From Prosopocoilus inquinatus (taxonomy: Eukaryota; Arthropoda; Insecta; Coleoptera; Lucanidae): a stretch of 64,000 nucleotides of DNA. The DNA lies in assembly GCA_036172665.1 (NCBI GenBank), contig CM069878.1, forward strand, positions 21,090,501 to 21,154,500, in the 5' to 3' direction. Below the pieces are notes generated by a model. The model was given only the letters and a program-made list of their open reading frames with translations. It had not been told where the DNA came from and made no database searches. The first letter of the stretch is position 1. The number at the start of each line of letters is the position of its first letter. The position numbers and the translations under genes were made by a program. This document shows positions 1-9,904 of the stretch, one piece after another.

Positions 1-164
1 GCATGGGGGACTCATTAGGAGCAAATCCCGCTTCAATTTGTCTATCCTACTGCAATGTTAGGTCAAAAAGCGATAGTAAGATGTCGCTATTTTATATGTT
101 CATCATTCTTACATCGCATTTGCGAATAAATTGGGCAAGTCGTTTTTGGTCTGCAGTGGGAATG

Positions 165-229
165 TCGAGCTACGTTTCTGCTGAAGAAGCCCCAAGCAGG
201 GCTGAAACAGCTGTCCAGAGGCTGCTCGA
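165..229 (+). ncRNA. Type I hammerhead ribozyme, copy 1 (intact core)
   Basis: Helix I has two parts: GUUUCUG (174-180) pairs with CAGAGGC (216-222), including two G-U pairs. An internal loop follows (UAC 171-173 opposite U 223), then outer helix UCGAGC (165-170) with GCUCGA (224-229). The core CUGAAGA is at 181-187. Helix II is AGCCC (188-192) with GGGCU (199-203) and a 6-nt loop. GAAA is at 204-207. Helix III is the self-complementary ACAGCUGU (207-214), with essentially no loop, as in the short-helix-III hammerheads known from retrozymes and Penelope elements that work best as dimers. C215 follows U214, giving the classical GUC cleavage site between 215 and 216. All invariant nucleotides are present. 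The internal loop in helix I is where tertiary contacts with loop II occur in natural hammerheads. Confidence 0.88.
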
Positions 230-476
230 GGTTCTCACTGCAATCAAAAACGATTTGCAAAAAATTTTTCTAAAATCTGTCATTATGCTTTGACAGCAAG
301 CATGGCCGCCTTGCATGGAGGACTCATTATTAGCAAATCCCGCTTCAATTTGTCTATCCTACTGCAATGTTAGGTCAAAAAGCGATAGTAAGATGTCGCT
401 ATTTTATATGTTCATCATTCTTACATCGCAATTGCGAATAAATTGGGCAAGTCGTTTTTGGTCTGCAGTGGGAATG

Positions 477-541
477 TCGAGCTACGTTTCTGCTGAAGAA
501 GCCCCAAGCAGGGCTGAAGCAGCTGTCCAGAGGCTGCTCGA
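477..541 (+). ncRNA. Type I hammerhead ribozyme, copy 2 (core variant GAAG)
   Basis: Same fold as copy 1, shifted by 312: CUGAAGA at 493-499, cleavage predicted after C527. It differs in the core at one base: position 519 (A15.1) is G instead of A, so the closing pair of helix III becomes a G-U wobble. A15.1-U16.1 is strongly conserved in active hammerheads, so this copy is probably slow or inactive. Helices I and II are unchanged. Confidence 0.8.
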
Positions 542-668
542 GGTTCTCACTGCAATCAAAAACGATTTGCAAAAAATTTTTCTAATAAGAATTTTCATAA
601 GACACCTTTTGTACAACATGACAGCAGGTAACGTTACTTAATTTCATTCGATTAAATATTTAATAGAC

Positions 669-770
669 GTTATAAATAGCTTATAGAAAAATTTTGTGCA
701 AATCGTTTTTGATTGCAATGTCAGGTCAAAAAGCGGTCGTAAGATGTCGCTATTTTATCTGTTATAAATA
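669..770. mobile_element. 82-bp miniature insertion made of the two ends of the retrozyme unit, with 10-bp target duplication
   Basis: The direct repeat GTTATAAATA (669-678 and 761-770) brackets an 82-base insert at 679-760. After six extra bases, the insert opens with AGAAAAATTTTGTGC, the reverse complement of one part of the 312-bp unit. It switches to direct orientation at about 718 and closes with GATGTCGCTATTTTAT. The larger insertion at 57238-58165 has the same inverted-then-direct layout and nearly the same outer ends. The layout resembles 5'-inverted products of target-primed reverse transcription (twin priming). There is no ribozyme in this miniature. Confidence 0.75.
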
Positions 771-844
771 TAAATTTTCAAGATGGACTTCGAAATATAT
801 GAAAAAGTAAATACTAATTATACTAAAAATATTTAGATATTACT

Positions 845-2110
845 GAATAGTGCCTTCTACAAAGACATTGGCAGCTAAAAACGAATATTTTTGTGATAAA
901 TTTTAAAGATACTTTCTATAGCAATGTACATATTTTTTTTTTTTAATTTCTTTAGCAATCAATCAGTGGCTCTCAACACTTCACTATCTTTAATTTTTTT
1001 TAAATATGGTTAAGTCCAAAAATGGTACTAAATATTGTCACTCGTTTTGACCAGTTAAGTTTGGCACGTTATATCGGGACCACTATCCATAATTTATACA
1101 GGATAAAGTAGGCTTTATATTTTGGACATTGAAACAGTGACTGGCATTAAGATAAATAATAAGGAGGAACTAAGAAGGCGAATATTAGATTCTTACCAAC
1201 ATGTTTCCCGAATTCATGTTCGACACGCTAGACGAGACATATAGGATTAAGAACGAATGTGTGTCTTGAAAACAATGGAGAACATTTCGAATATTTACTT
1301 TAATTTATTTAGTTCACAAATTCATGTTCTTCTTCTATAATTTTTATTCATCTTATTTATTTTAATCTTCTAATTTAATATGTTTGTGTGTTTTAACCAC
1401 CTAATATCATTTAGTCAATATTTATTGATTTTTCTTCTTCCGACAACTAAATGTTAGTTGCTAATACTTAACAAATAAAAAAAGTCGTTAGGAATAAATT
1501 TACTTTTTAAGAAAAACATGACGATACTCTATCAGTTTTTTGTCATATTCTAACTTTACTTGAAAAAAGGTATTAAGTATTATACTCACTGAAATCACCA
1601 GAAAAAAATGCTATCGACTACAATAATAAAAAGATAAGAAAAACCAAAAATTTAAAATTGTGTATTAAATAAAATTTTCAAATAAAATCTGAATTATTTA
1701 AGCTTCAAATTAAGATCAACAATTAAGTGTATATATCATTAAAATCAAAAGAAAAAATGCTATCGATAAGAACAATAAAAAAACATAAGTTGTATTTAAA
1801 AAATCGAAACTGATGATGGTCGTGGAAAGACGAAACATTTGACTTCCATTCTATTACTCCTATTCGTAGCAGAATTAAAAAGTGCCTGTCGAAAGTTAAA
1901 TCAGAATTTCAAGAGATACAGAGAGAAAATGAAAATCGATTCTTTTTACATTTTTATTAATATCTCAAGAAGAAATAATAAAAAAATCATTATGTTAATG
2001 AATACGAGTTAGACATTGATTCGTTCGATTTCTTCCATTTAACCATATTTGTATCTCTTACGTTTTAGGAGATCCCTTCAGTGCACACCCAATTTGAAAC
2101 AGTCGGTATA
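845..2110 (+). mobile_element. Decayed mariner-like (DUF4817-type) transposon, right part and 3' end
   Basis: A diverged inverted copy lies at 32955-34125, and a third, end-only copy at 56680-56990. All three share the run ending in the 'aaaatcgaaactgatgat' segment, followed by a region rich in AAAATGC and AAAGAGATA words. The right end near 2090-2110 reads CACCCAATTTGAAACAG, matching the opposite end of the second copy. The section 845-985 is also present, reversed, at 10090-10250, so it may be a shared terminal module. Coding remnants are listed separately. Superfamily assignment rests on the C-terminal peptide only. Confidence 0.55.
1138..1303 (+). pseudogene. C-terminal remnant of a mariner-like (DUF4817 family) transposase
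   Basis: Translation gives KEELRRRILDSYQ followed by HVSRIHVRHARRDI. After a frame change and in-frame stops comes CLENNGEHFEYLL and a stop at 1301-1303. The pattern 'E-x-LR-x-RI ... C-L-x-x-N-G-x-H-F-E-x-L-L-stop' is the usual C-terminus of a very common insect mariner-like transposase family. The second copy (33785-34060, minus) encodes the equivalent CLENSG peptide. No catalytic triad remains here. The function is dead. Confidence 0.55.
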
Positions 2111-3608
2111 AATTTGCTGCCCATCTGAAATCTTAACCCCTTAAAATTAAATAATAGACAATACATTCTACTTCCATGCTTTCAGTATATTATGAAACTA
2201 CAAAGTTATTTCTGACTTGATTGATATGTTGCCTATACTAATATCTTCAGGGGTCACGTTCTAAAACGTATAACTAACTTTTGTTTACTCGAAAGATTTT
2301 CTTTCTGCACTATTATGTAAACTAATATACGGGGTGTTTCCGAGAAAATGAAACCTCGTGGTGTAACTTGACGGTTAAAAGAGCGAGTGCGCCTACGTGA
2401 TTAGATGTTATAAGAATGTTCATTTTGAAAGTCACACGTTGTGGATCAATATACCGCGGCATGAAAGATTGTCCGTGTAACATAAATTATTATTTAAATG
2501 ATATTCATATATGCGGAGCTTAATTACATTCGGATACAATAGAAACAATAATTTATGTATAAAAGAACTAGCTAATACATTCCGGAATAATTTTCAAGCG
2601 GCGACAGCGACTTTAGCGTACTGAAGCACTAAGGCGCGCTTAATAACAACTAATTATGTCAGGTCTTGAGAAGTTGGCGAACGAAGCTCCCCTGTTCATC
2701 AGAGTGTACTGAAATGGCTGCAGCTTCACTATTAGATGTAATGCTGAATGTAGAATGCAGCAACTGCACGGAATCTGGCTGCGATTTCTGGTATTTCGGC
2801 TGTAAATTCTGCGATATTGCCAACATCGCGGCTGCTAAGTATTACCGAATATTCTTCGGGTTACAGCATCGCTGAAAACCTCTGAAAAATGTCTTCCCAT
2901 TATAATCATAATCAGTCAAATTGTTTTTCTTTTACACGTATACTTGGATCAATCCCATGAAGCCATTATCAGAAAATTATTTACTTTTACAGCATACAGA
3001 CGGTCTGCTACTAACTGGATTAATTTATTAGCGATTTAGTTTAGGATATTTGGGAATGGAAATGGAATGGTCTATTTGGAATGGAATTCTCCCCGTCCAC
3101 TGTACACATACTTCTAGGACTACTACTAACGCTCAATGTCTGCATAAAATATTAACTAAAGTATAAGGAATAATATGCAAGGGAAAGCATTTTCGGGAAT
3201 CGATGGTGCAATGATGTGGACTTTGTTTCTTTTCCGAGGAAAAATCAAATCACACCTGAAAGAAATAAGTAGCACCATTACTTTTTAAGGTCAGTTTACT
3301 CTATGACATTTAGATGTGATTTGTTTAAATCCTAGATCAACGCTCAAATCTAACTGACGCTCAAGTTTCATGCATCCATTATTTTCCTCATCTCTCTATT
3401 TCTTCTTTTGCTATCTACTTGAGTATCAACAAAATGTTGCAATGGGGAAATTAAGTTCAGCACAAAGCCAGCAGCTTAGTTGTGAAAATTGGTTAAACCC
3501 GAAAAATTGAGCGCCACTTAATATGGATCAGAAATTAATAAAGGAATTGAAGCTCCTCAGTTTAAACAGTTTTATTCAATGAGTATCAAATGGAACACCT
3601 AGAGGGTG
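2111..3608. other. Unassigned AT-rich sequence
   Basis: I see no gene. The start of 2333-2450 (GGGGTGTTTCCGAG) resembles the termini of other elements in the window. A short open frame at 2666-2875 (69 codons, cysteine-rich) has no recognisable domain or splice context. Confidence 0.4.
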
Positions 3609-3736
3609 TGTACGCGTTTCTGTGCGTTTACATGTAATTTTCTAACATAAAATGCTGCCGAGTGAGAATAATTCCATTTAAAACCAAGACAACTTTTAAA
3701 GGCAGCATAACGATGCCTTGTGAGAGTTGACCCTAA
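3609..3736. mobile_element. PIF/Harbinger-type MITE, truncated copy
   Basis: Matches the complete MITE at 11183-11352 in reverse orientation: shared words include CATAAAATGCTGCCGAGTGA and a segment around AAAACCAAGACAACTTTTA. It ends in GTGAGAGTTGACCC next to TAA. A second copy of the same MITE appears to start immediately after (GGCTCAATTC, 3737-3746) and is interrupted by the hAT element. Confidence 0.6.
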
Positions 3737-3746
3737 GGCTCAATTC

Positions 3747-3990
3747 TAGTGATGCGACGAGTCGCTGTTTTTAAGAATCGACTCGACTCGAATACTTTTA
3801 TAAAAGAATCGAGTCTTGACTCGAGTCAAGAGACTCGAGTCCAGATCAAAAGACTCGAGTACTTGCCTGAAAATCGCCGTTTAAAAGAATCGAGTCGACT
3901 CGAGTCAATTGACTCGAGTTCAGATATAAGTACTCGAGTACACGAATTGAACTCGGGACTCGCCGTTTTAAAGAATGTAATAAATTGAAC
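3747..3990. repeat. hAT left subterminal repeat cluster (GACTCGAGT words)
   Basis: Many direct and inverted occurrences of GACTCGAGT, AATCGAGTC and ACTCGAGTAC, in the orientation mirrored at the other element end. The open frame across it (3749-3988) is a by-product of the repeat and is not a gene. Confidence 0.8.
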
Positions 3991-5821
3991 TTTTTTATTA
4001 AAAAATGCGAGTTTTAACTCGAGTCCACATTAAAAGTTTCGAACATTTAACTGAACCCGGAAATATGAGTACTCATGACGTTACTTTCTTACTGTTAGTA
4101 GAATCGATAGATTAAAGGTGCAGTGTTTTTGTTTACATTTTTAACCTTATCAACACTCTATTTTAGACACGTATATGAAAATATGTAAAATGTAACTTTT
4201 AGGAATTTGTTTGAATCAAGAAATTATTATGAAAAAATTAAACAAGTGCCGATCGGAAACCCAAATGACTGATTCCGTTTGGAACCGCATCAAGATATTT
4301 CCTACGCCGACGTTTTGCTCTTCATTGCAGAAGAAATTCCTCAGAGCTGCTAATGGTGTTCTATTACTTCCCGTCAGTTTCAACGACTAGGAAAAGCTGC
4401 AGCCAGCAATATCAGTCCTGAGGAGGTTCTTCTACAATGAAGGGCGAAATGACGGCAGTGGAAGAAGTAGTAATGACGTGTTTTCAACCGGTAGCCAATT
4501 CAATGATGGATGACGGCCGTAGAAGCATTCATGTTAAACTCGCAACATATTTTTTTTTAATTAAGAAAGATTCCTAATTCCAACAATTTGTAGTTTGTCT
4601 TTATTTGGTTTCATAATTTTCATGATATTTGAGCTTGAAATTATTAGGGTTTGATTTATTTTTATTAATTTATTTTATAACGTACGGAGGAGATTGATAG
4701 GGCAGCTGTAGAAGATCAAAATAAAGCTTTTCTCTTAATTAGTTTTTGACCAAAACCCTAAAAAAGTTACAGTTAAGTTTCTTAATTTCTTCTTTAATCA
4801 ACACAAAAATGAAATATCCATAACTTTTACGCGACTAGATTTTTTTTTAAAATGGTTGTAAATACCAAAATTTAAAACGTAAAATATTACTACAGGTAGT
4901 AACTTTTACTTGTTAATTAATTTCACATTAAACTCTTGTAACTTTCTAGTTACTGATTTTTAAATAAAGTTTATTAAGAAAAAGTCTTTAATTTGATCTT
5001 CTCTATAATGTTAATTTGTTCTAACTGTTAACGTTTTGTCTGTTAATTACAATTAGCTCCTGTTACGCATTAAAAGCTCTTGTTAATGCAAAGGTCTACT
5101 AAAATAAATACACATTTCTTTTTAACTTAAATATCGTAAAAAATGAAAATGCAAATAAACAAAACAACATAAACATGTACCTATATTTTGAATTAGGAAT
5201 TAAGTATTTTTCTTAATCCAAGAAAATAGGTAGAGTAAAGTCAGCATACATACATATATGGAATAGACCGGCTAATATGGAATACCTAGTATATTTGAAA
5301 TAAGAAGCGCCATCTGTTAAACGACTCTGGCATTAACATGAGCTTCAGTGTTATAGGACATTACTACAGAGGTTCTTAGCTGGTAAGACTGCATAACTTT
5401 ACAGTACATGATTTTGTGAATTTATCGTTTTGGAAGTTTTCGCGCGGTACGAGAAAAATGTATTTTGGCGTATTTTTTAAAATGAAAGTGTTTCTTTACA
5501 CCAAAGTTAGTTTGTTATAGTGTAGATTAGTACAACAGTTGATATTTTACCTTATTAATTCAAAGTATTGCACATTTTCTCTTATTTCATGTCACCCCAA
5601 CTGATTATTCCATATTATCCGCCATTTTAAATAATATCATGAAAATGCAGTTTTTTTAATTTGTTTCAGATTTTCCCCAAAAATATGCATTTCTTAAATT
5701 TATTATATACAACCGCTGGAAAACAACATAAAGTATTTTTAATTAAAATATCTGAGTATTTAGTATCTTAGTTCAGAATTTATGATTGCCCAAAGAATGG
5801 ATATTCCATATATGCCGACTT

Positions 5822-6048
5822 TACAGTTGAAAGCAAAAAAAGTAGACAAATTACAGTTTCCTATAATTATTCTTTCTGAAAATGGAAGTGATTAAAGACG
5901 ACTTTATAAATAACTTTAAAAAAATTTAAAATCTTTCAAAATTAACAAGTTTAAAACTTTGGTAAAATCTGTGAATTCGGCTTAGCATTTTGAGGAAGAA
6001 TAATTACAGGAAACAGTAATTTGTCTACTTTTTTTGTTTTCAACTGTA
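5822..6048. mobile_element. Tc1/mariner-type MITE inside the hAT element
   Basis: Inverted repeats of about 55 bases start CAGTTGAAAGCAAAAAAAGT at 5824 and end with the complement at 6046. TA dinucleotides lie on both sides (5822-5823, 6047-6048), as expected for Tc1/mariner target duplications. A second, more decayed member is at 59591-59810. No coding capacity. Confidence 0.75.
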
Positions 6049-6689
6049 TATTGAACGTTCCGTTTAAAATAACAAAGTTCATTCTATATTTTACTTGATT
6101 TCCGGTCGTCACGTGTTTTATTTTTAATATATTCTGGCGGTTCAGATAAATTTAAAATTTTGTAACTATGTAATATTATTTGATATGTCTCATAATAAAG
6201 TGTGCAGGCACTGTGTAACATAAAAAGAAAACCTTATTTACTATGTAATTGCATGTTTAGTTGAATTAAAATTATTTTTTTAAAAGAAAACAAAATGTAG
6301 AATATAGAGCCACAAATTATTCATTAAATGAGTATGAGTCTTCAGTTTTTATTTAACAATATTTAACAGCCTTTTCAGTTACAAAAAACTGCACTCCCTT
6401 TGAAATTTTAGGACTTATTCATTTTTTATGTAATCTTTTTCAAAAAATATAAAAGAAAAACAATGACCGGCGCCGAACCGCCCCGATATCAAGCGTCTGA
6501 CTGTCACAGTAAGTTATTGCGGCAATCAACTGTTTTAGCAAAAGCATAGTACTTCTAAAACGAATGAGACTTGTCAAACGTTAACGCTTATTGCCTACAC
6601 GCATAATCTCAATTCTAAACTCGGTACTCATTCAGTCGTTACCAACTGATGAGGAGGCTCTATAAAGAGAATCCAATAAAATCCAGTCT

Positions 6690-6987
6690 GACATCGAGTC
6701 TACTCGACTCGTTGCAGCGCTATTTAATTCTAACGTTGGTACTTGAATCGAACTCGAGTTGACTCGAGTTTCACTGACTCGGTGTCACTGCAATAGTTAC
6801 TCGAGTAGAACGATACCTTTGGGAGTCGAGTCTGATGACGAGTCTACAAATTCTAAAGTCGATACTCGAGTACTTGTATCGTACTCGAGTCCGCTGACTC
6901 GGGTTCACAGAATTAGTTACTCGAGTACAATGAGTACCTTTGAGAATCGAGTCTGATAGCGAGTGTACTCGACTCGTCGCATCACTA
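6690..6987. repeat. hAT right subterminal repeat cluster
   Basis: Mirror image of the left cluster: repeated ACTCGAGT, GAATCGAGTC and TACTCGAGTA words up to the terminal CGACTCGTCGCATCACTA. Short overlapping open frames on both strands here (6759-6956 and 6771-6992) are repeat artefacts. Confidence 0.8.
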
Positions 6988-7011
6988 CTCAATTCTCACA
7001 CGAGCAGCGCG

Positions 7012-7246
7012 TCTTGATTGCCAGACAAAATTTCCTTCGGTCTAATTTTTCAAAAAAAGGAAGATTTTCGATATTTTCAATTTTGCTCAAGATGTGAAGC
7101 AGTTAATGGTCATTTGGCATTTTTAGTTAAATGTGAAGCAATTAATGAACATTGACTGCTTCACATCTTGAGCAAAACTGAAAATATCGAAAATCTTCCT
7201 TTTTTCGAAATGCTAGACAGAAGAAAATTTTGTCTGGCAATCAAGA
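7012..7246. mobile_element. 235-bp foldback/MITE with ~105-bp arms
   Basis: Left arm begins TCTTGATTGCCAGACAAAAT and the right arm ends with its complement. The arms pair over about 105 bases around a short centre near 7125-7135. It interrupts the second PIF-type MITE copy after its first ~25 bases. No clear target duplication was found. Confidence 0.75.
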
Positions 7247-7600
7247 GACACATTTTATAAATAACTATTTAATCCTACTAAAATTTTGTCTAATGTTTCC
7301 AACAATTCCAAATTACAACAATTTTTTAATTTTCGTATCTTAAATAAGTGCTATTTTTAGCAACACTAACAGCATTGTTCTACTTATTTTTGGTTATCGA
7401 ACATGCACAAACTTTTGGCTCAAAAAGTTTTTAAAAAAAATCAATAATAAAAAAATTTCCCATATGGTGCGAACTTTTTGGTGGTCACTGCATAGTTTGT
7501 CACTGTTGGAATGGATATTTTTGTAACTCGTTATATTTCGAATACGATTTTTTAAAAATATAAACAATACAAAATAAAAGAATTTTATTACACAAATACA
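7247..7600. other. Non-coding flank of the PIF/Harbinger pseudogene
   Basis: AT-rich, no gene. It probably contains the 3' untranslated end of the Harbinger element, whose terminal repeat I could not locate. Confidence 0.3.
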
Positions 7601-7602
7601 AA

Positions 7603-8670
7603 TTATATGTTAAACATTTCATTGAAAACTTGTTGCCTTCTATCTACTTGCTCTGCAAACGATATGTGTTGATTATGATATGGTGTATGTTGAGGTTGAT
7701 TAAAATCATGATTCGCAGCTTCAATGATATCACTTGCATCTATGCACATGTTATGCAGAATACAAGCTGCTGTTATCATTTCACTGCATAGTTTCTTGTC
7801 AATATTATCGAATTTACGTAGACGGCGAAGTCTATTTTTCAGAAGGCCAAATGCATGCTCTACAATAATCCTTGTTACCGATAATCTGCAATTAAAAGTA
7901 TTCTGTTGTTGTGTCAAATGCCCATAATCTTTAAATGGTGTGACGAGCCAATGCAGGTTAAGATAAGCTGTATCACCAATGATAAAATTTTGTCCCAATA
8001 TATTTGGATTATTGAGAATTATATATGCGTATATAGCAGATTTTCGTAGTAGGCGTGCATCATGAAGTGATCCTGGCTCACCGCAGAAAACATCTAAAAT
8101 TTTTTTACGGTGATCTACGATACCTTGCAATAATAAACTGTGATAGTTTTTCCTATTAATGTAGGCTGCTTGATCGACAGATGGTTTAGGAATTTCAAAG
8201 GTGACTTCCATCAACTGCTCCTATTATATTATTGATGTCTTTTATTCGGCGAAAACCTTCTGTAATAGGTGTATTCTATTTACCGCAAAACTCACTTCAA
8301 CTCAGATAAACATCATTTCCGTTCGCGCGAACAAATAAGTTTGAATGTGTATTTCAATCTGGCAACCAATAGGAGTGCACGAGTGACAAAGGGAAAGATC
8401 GAAATCACAGTTCAAACTTACTTGTTCATGCCAATGGAAATGACGTTTATCTGAGTTGAGACGAAATTTCTGGCAAAAAGAGCACGCCTAATAGGTTTTG
8501 CATTTTCATTATCAGACCACTTAATTACTGTTGCTCTCAGTGAAAGTAAAAATTTAAGTACACGCTTTAAACATCGGTAGGCAGAACTCACAGTGTCATC
8601 AAAGCAATCTGCAACTTGTCGGAAACTTTCTTGATTGCTCAAGCAATAAACCCAAAAAGTGACCAAAAAG
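7603..8670 (-). pseudogene. PIF/Harbinger transposase (DDE_Tnp_4 type), broken
   Basis: Read on the minus strand, 8666-8490 gives an N-terminal segment with SNQESFRQVADCFD and YRCLKRVLKFL, typical of the helix-turn-helix zone of PIF transposases. A 221-base MITE interrupts it. After the MITE, 8262-8213 encodes EGFRRIKDINNIIGAVDGS with the first catalytic Asp (GAVDG). A frameshift near 8212 then switches to the frame of 8214-7603. That part carries the second Asp zone (GSLHDARLL, IGDTAYL) and the catalytic Glu (VEHAFGLLKNRLRRLR), then CILHNMC near the C-terminus. At least one frameshift plus the MITE make it non-functional. The MITE target duplication allows the original reading across the site to be recognised. 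The companion Myb-like second gene of Harbinger elements was not found. Confidence 0.85.
8263..8493. mobile_element. 221-bp MITE inserted in the Harbinger transposase, TAATA target duplication
   Basis: Element 8268-8488 with imperfect terminal inverted repeats starting GGTGTATTC / GGCGTGCTC. Strong subterminal inverted words AACTCAGATAAAC lie on both sides. Direct repeat TAATA (8263-8267, 8489-8493). The element at 36767-38158 starts with nearly the same terminus (GGTGTGTTCATTTTACCGCA), so they belong to one family. Superfamily undetermined. Confidence 0.8.
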
Positions 8671-8699
8671 CATAAGTGAGTATATTAGAAGCTTTCCAG

Positions 8700-9900
8700 G
8701 TAAAATATTAAGTTTACTTAAATCCCGCAACTATTTCAAGGCAGAAATCTTTAAACAGTTCACTATGTAATAGAAGTTTCAGTAGTTTAGCCGTTAACTT
8801 TGAAATTAAAAATTGTAAACTGATTGTAATTTCATCAGGTTCCTTGGGTAAGCTATTAGGTTCTGGATAATGGGACTTGGAAAATAGGTGGATTTAGAGA
8901 ATTCCATAAGCATTTAGGATAAAAATGAGGTTTAGGACCCAGTCCAAAAAACCGTAGGTAATATCGGACGAAAAAATATACTTTTTACGCAGAACTTTCC
9001 CATTTACTGTCATGTCGCCTCGTAGTCACTTAGTTTTATTATAAATTTAAACTATGTCTCAATAAAATGGAAATTGAAACTATTTGGCTTTATTTTTGGT
9101 CTTGATTTACATAAAATATTCCAGTTTGTCATGTTTGACAACTGATTTGTCTAATTTGTCAAATACCCACTGTCGTGTGTCAAAAACATGATGGCAGTAC
9201 CTGTGTCTTTAGACAGTGATCGAGTGCTTTACGAAAAATGTTACAGCTGCGCCACCTACGTCTACCTTTTATTTCGTAAGACAAAAACAACGCATACAAG
9301 ACAGACACGTGACAAACAGAAATAGCGCACATCTGGTAAAAGCGAATAAATTCGCTAGGGGAGTTTTCCGTTTCAGTGGTTGTCTCTGACTCCTATTTAT
9401 TTTCCAAGTTTTATTGAAATAACAGAAAATCTCAAAAGCAGACTTGCTATATTTGAAAAATTTTATTTCTGACGTATACTTATGAACATAAAAGAATAAA
9501 AAGAAAGTACATTTTATAGAACTACTATTTGATAGACAAGTGTTGCAGTTCATTACTATTATGATTTTAATTGTGTAAAGCGACAGTTTATAAGTAAAGT
9601 GTTCTGAAATTTAACGACTATAATTCGAACACCTGAATGTGTTTCACTTTTTCCCAAAAATTTAAATCGGAAAAATAAAACGAAAAGGGCATTATGATCT
9701 GTGACCTATTTGCTCTGTCCAAAATCAATATAAAACTAAGACTACAATTTATTTTGCAATTACAGGCAATGTTGTACAACTAAATGTGAAATGTAATTCA
9801 TATGTTCTCACATCGATTTGAAAAATACCTAATGGACAGCACAAAGTTTATAACAAATACTTCATATTTCTTATTGAAACTACTAAACTAACTAATTTAA
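8700..9900. other. Unassigned sequence
   Basis: No gene recognised. An open frame at 9269-9553 (minus) has low-complexity composition and no domain. The 9120-9180 region repeats GTTTGACA/TTTGTCAA words. Confidence 0.3.
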
Positions 9901-9904
9901 TAGT

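Larger units (their letters stand above)
1..590 (+). repeat. Tandem 312-bp hammerhead-ribozyme repeats (retrozyme-like array), left end outside window
   Basis: Two nearly identical head-to-tail units. The string GCATGG...GGACTCATTA recurs at 1 and 313, a period of exactly 312. The array stops near 590, just after a TTTTTCT run. The same internal point is an outer border of the copy at 57238-58165 and lies next to the border of the miniature at 679-760. Each unit contains a hammerhead fold (165-229 and 477-541). The distance between predicted cleavage sites (after 215 and after 527) equals the repeat length, so a transcript of the array would be cut into unit-length 312-nt RNA. This is how metazoan retrozymes and ribozyme-bearing satellite DNAs are organised. 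A 96-aa open frame crosses the unit, but it runs through the ribozyme and I do not consider it coding. Identity as a retrozyme is inferred from architecture. Confidence 0.85.
3739..6995. mobile_element. Complete hAT-superfamily DNA transposon (non-autonomous or decayed) with 8-bp target duplication
   Basis: The direct repeat CTCAATTC (3739-3746 and 6988-6995) brackets a 3,241-base element at 3747-6987. Its perfect 18-base terminal inverted repeats read TAGTGATGCGACGAGTCG. An 8-bp duplication and termini of the form (T/C)A-G-x-G are hAT hallmarks. Both subterminal zones (3760-3990 and 6690-6970) are packed with the word GACTCGAGT and its variants, probably transposase-binding subterminal repeats. 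The inside has no intact transposase. A region near 4300-4440 has scraps compatible with a hAT C-terminus, but too weak to call. A Tc1-type MITE sits inside at 5824-6046. The target was a PIF-type MITE. Confidence 0.9.

Noticed and set aside
3..641. Conserved 96-108 codon open frame in every retrozyme unit (also at 57171-57506 and 57758-58048)
   Set aside because: Conservation reflects recent copies of the repeat. The frame runs through the hammerhead and has no domain or upstream signals.
3749..3988. 79-codon frame, and 6759-6992 frames on both strands
   Set aside because: Created by the GACTCGAGT subterminal repeats of the hAT element.
4200..4520. Possible hAT transposase C-terminal remnant
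   Set aside because: Only a few residues look right and frames are broken; not enough to call.
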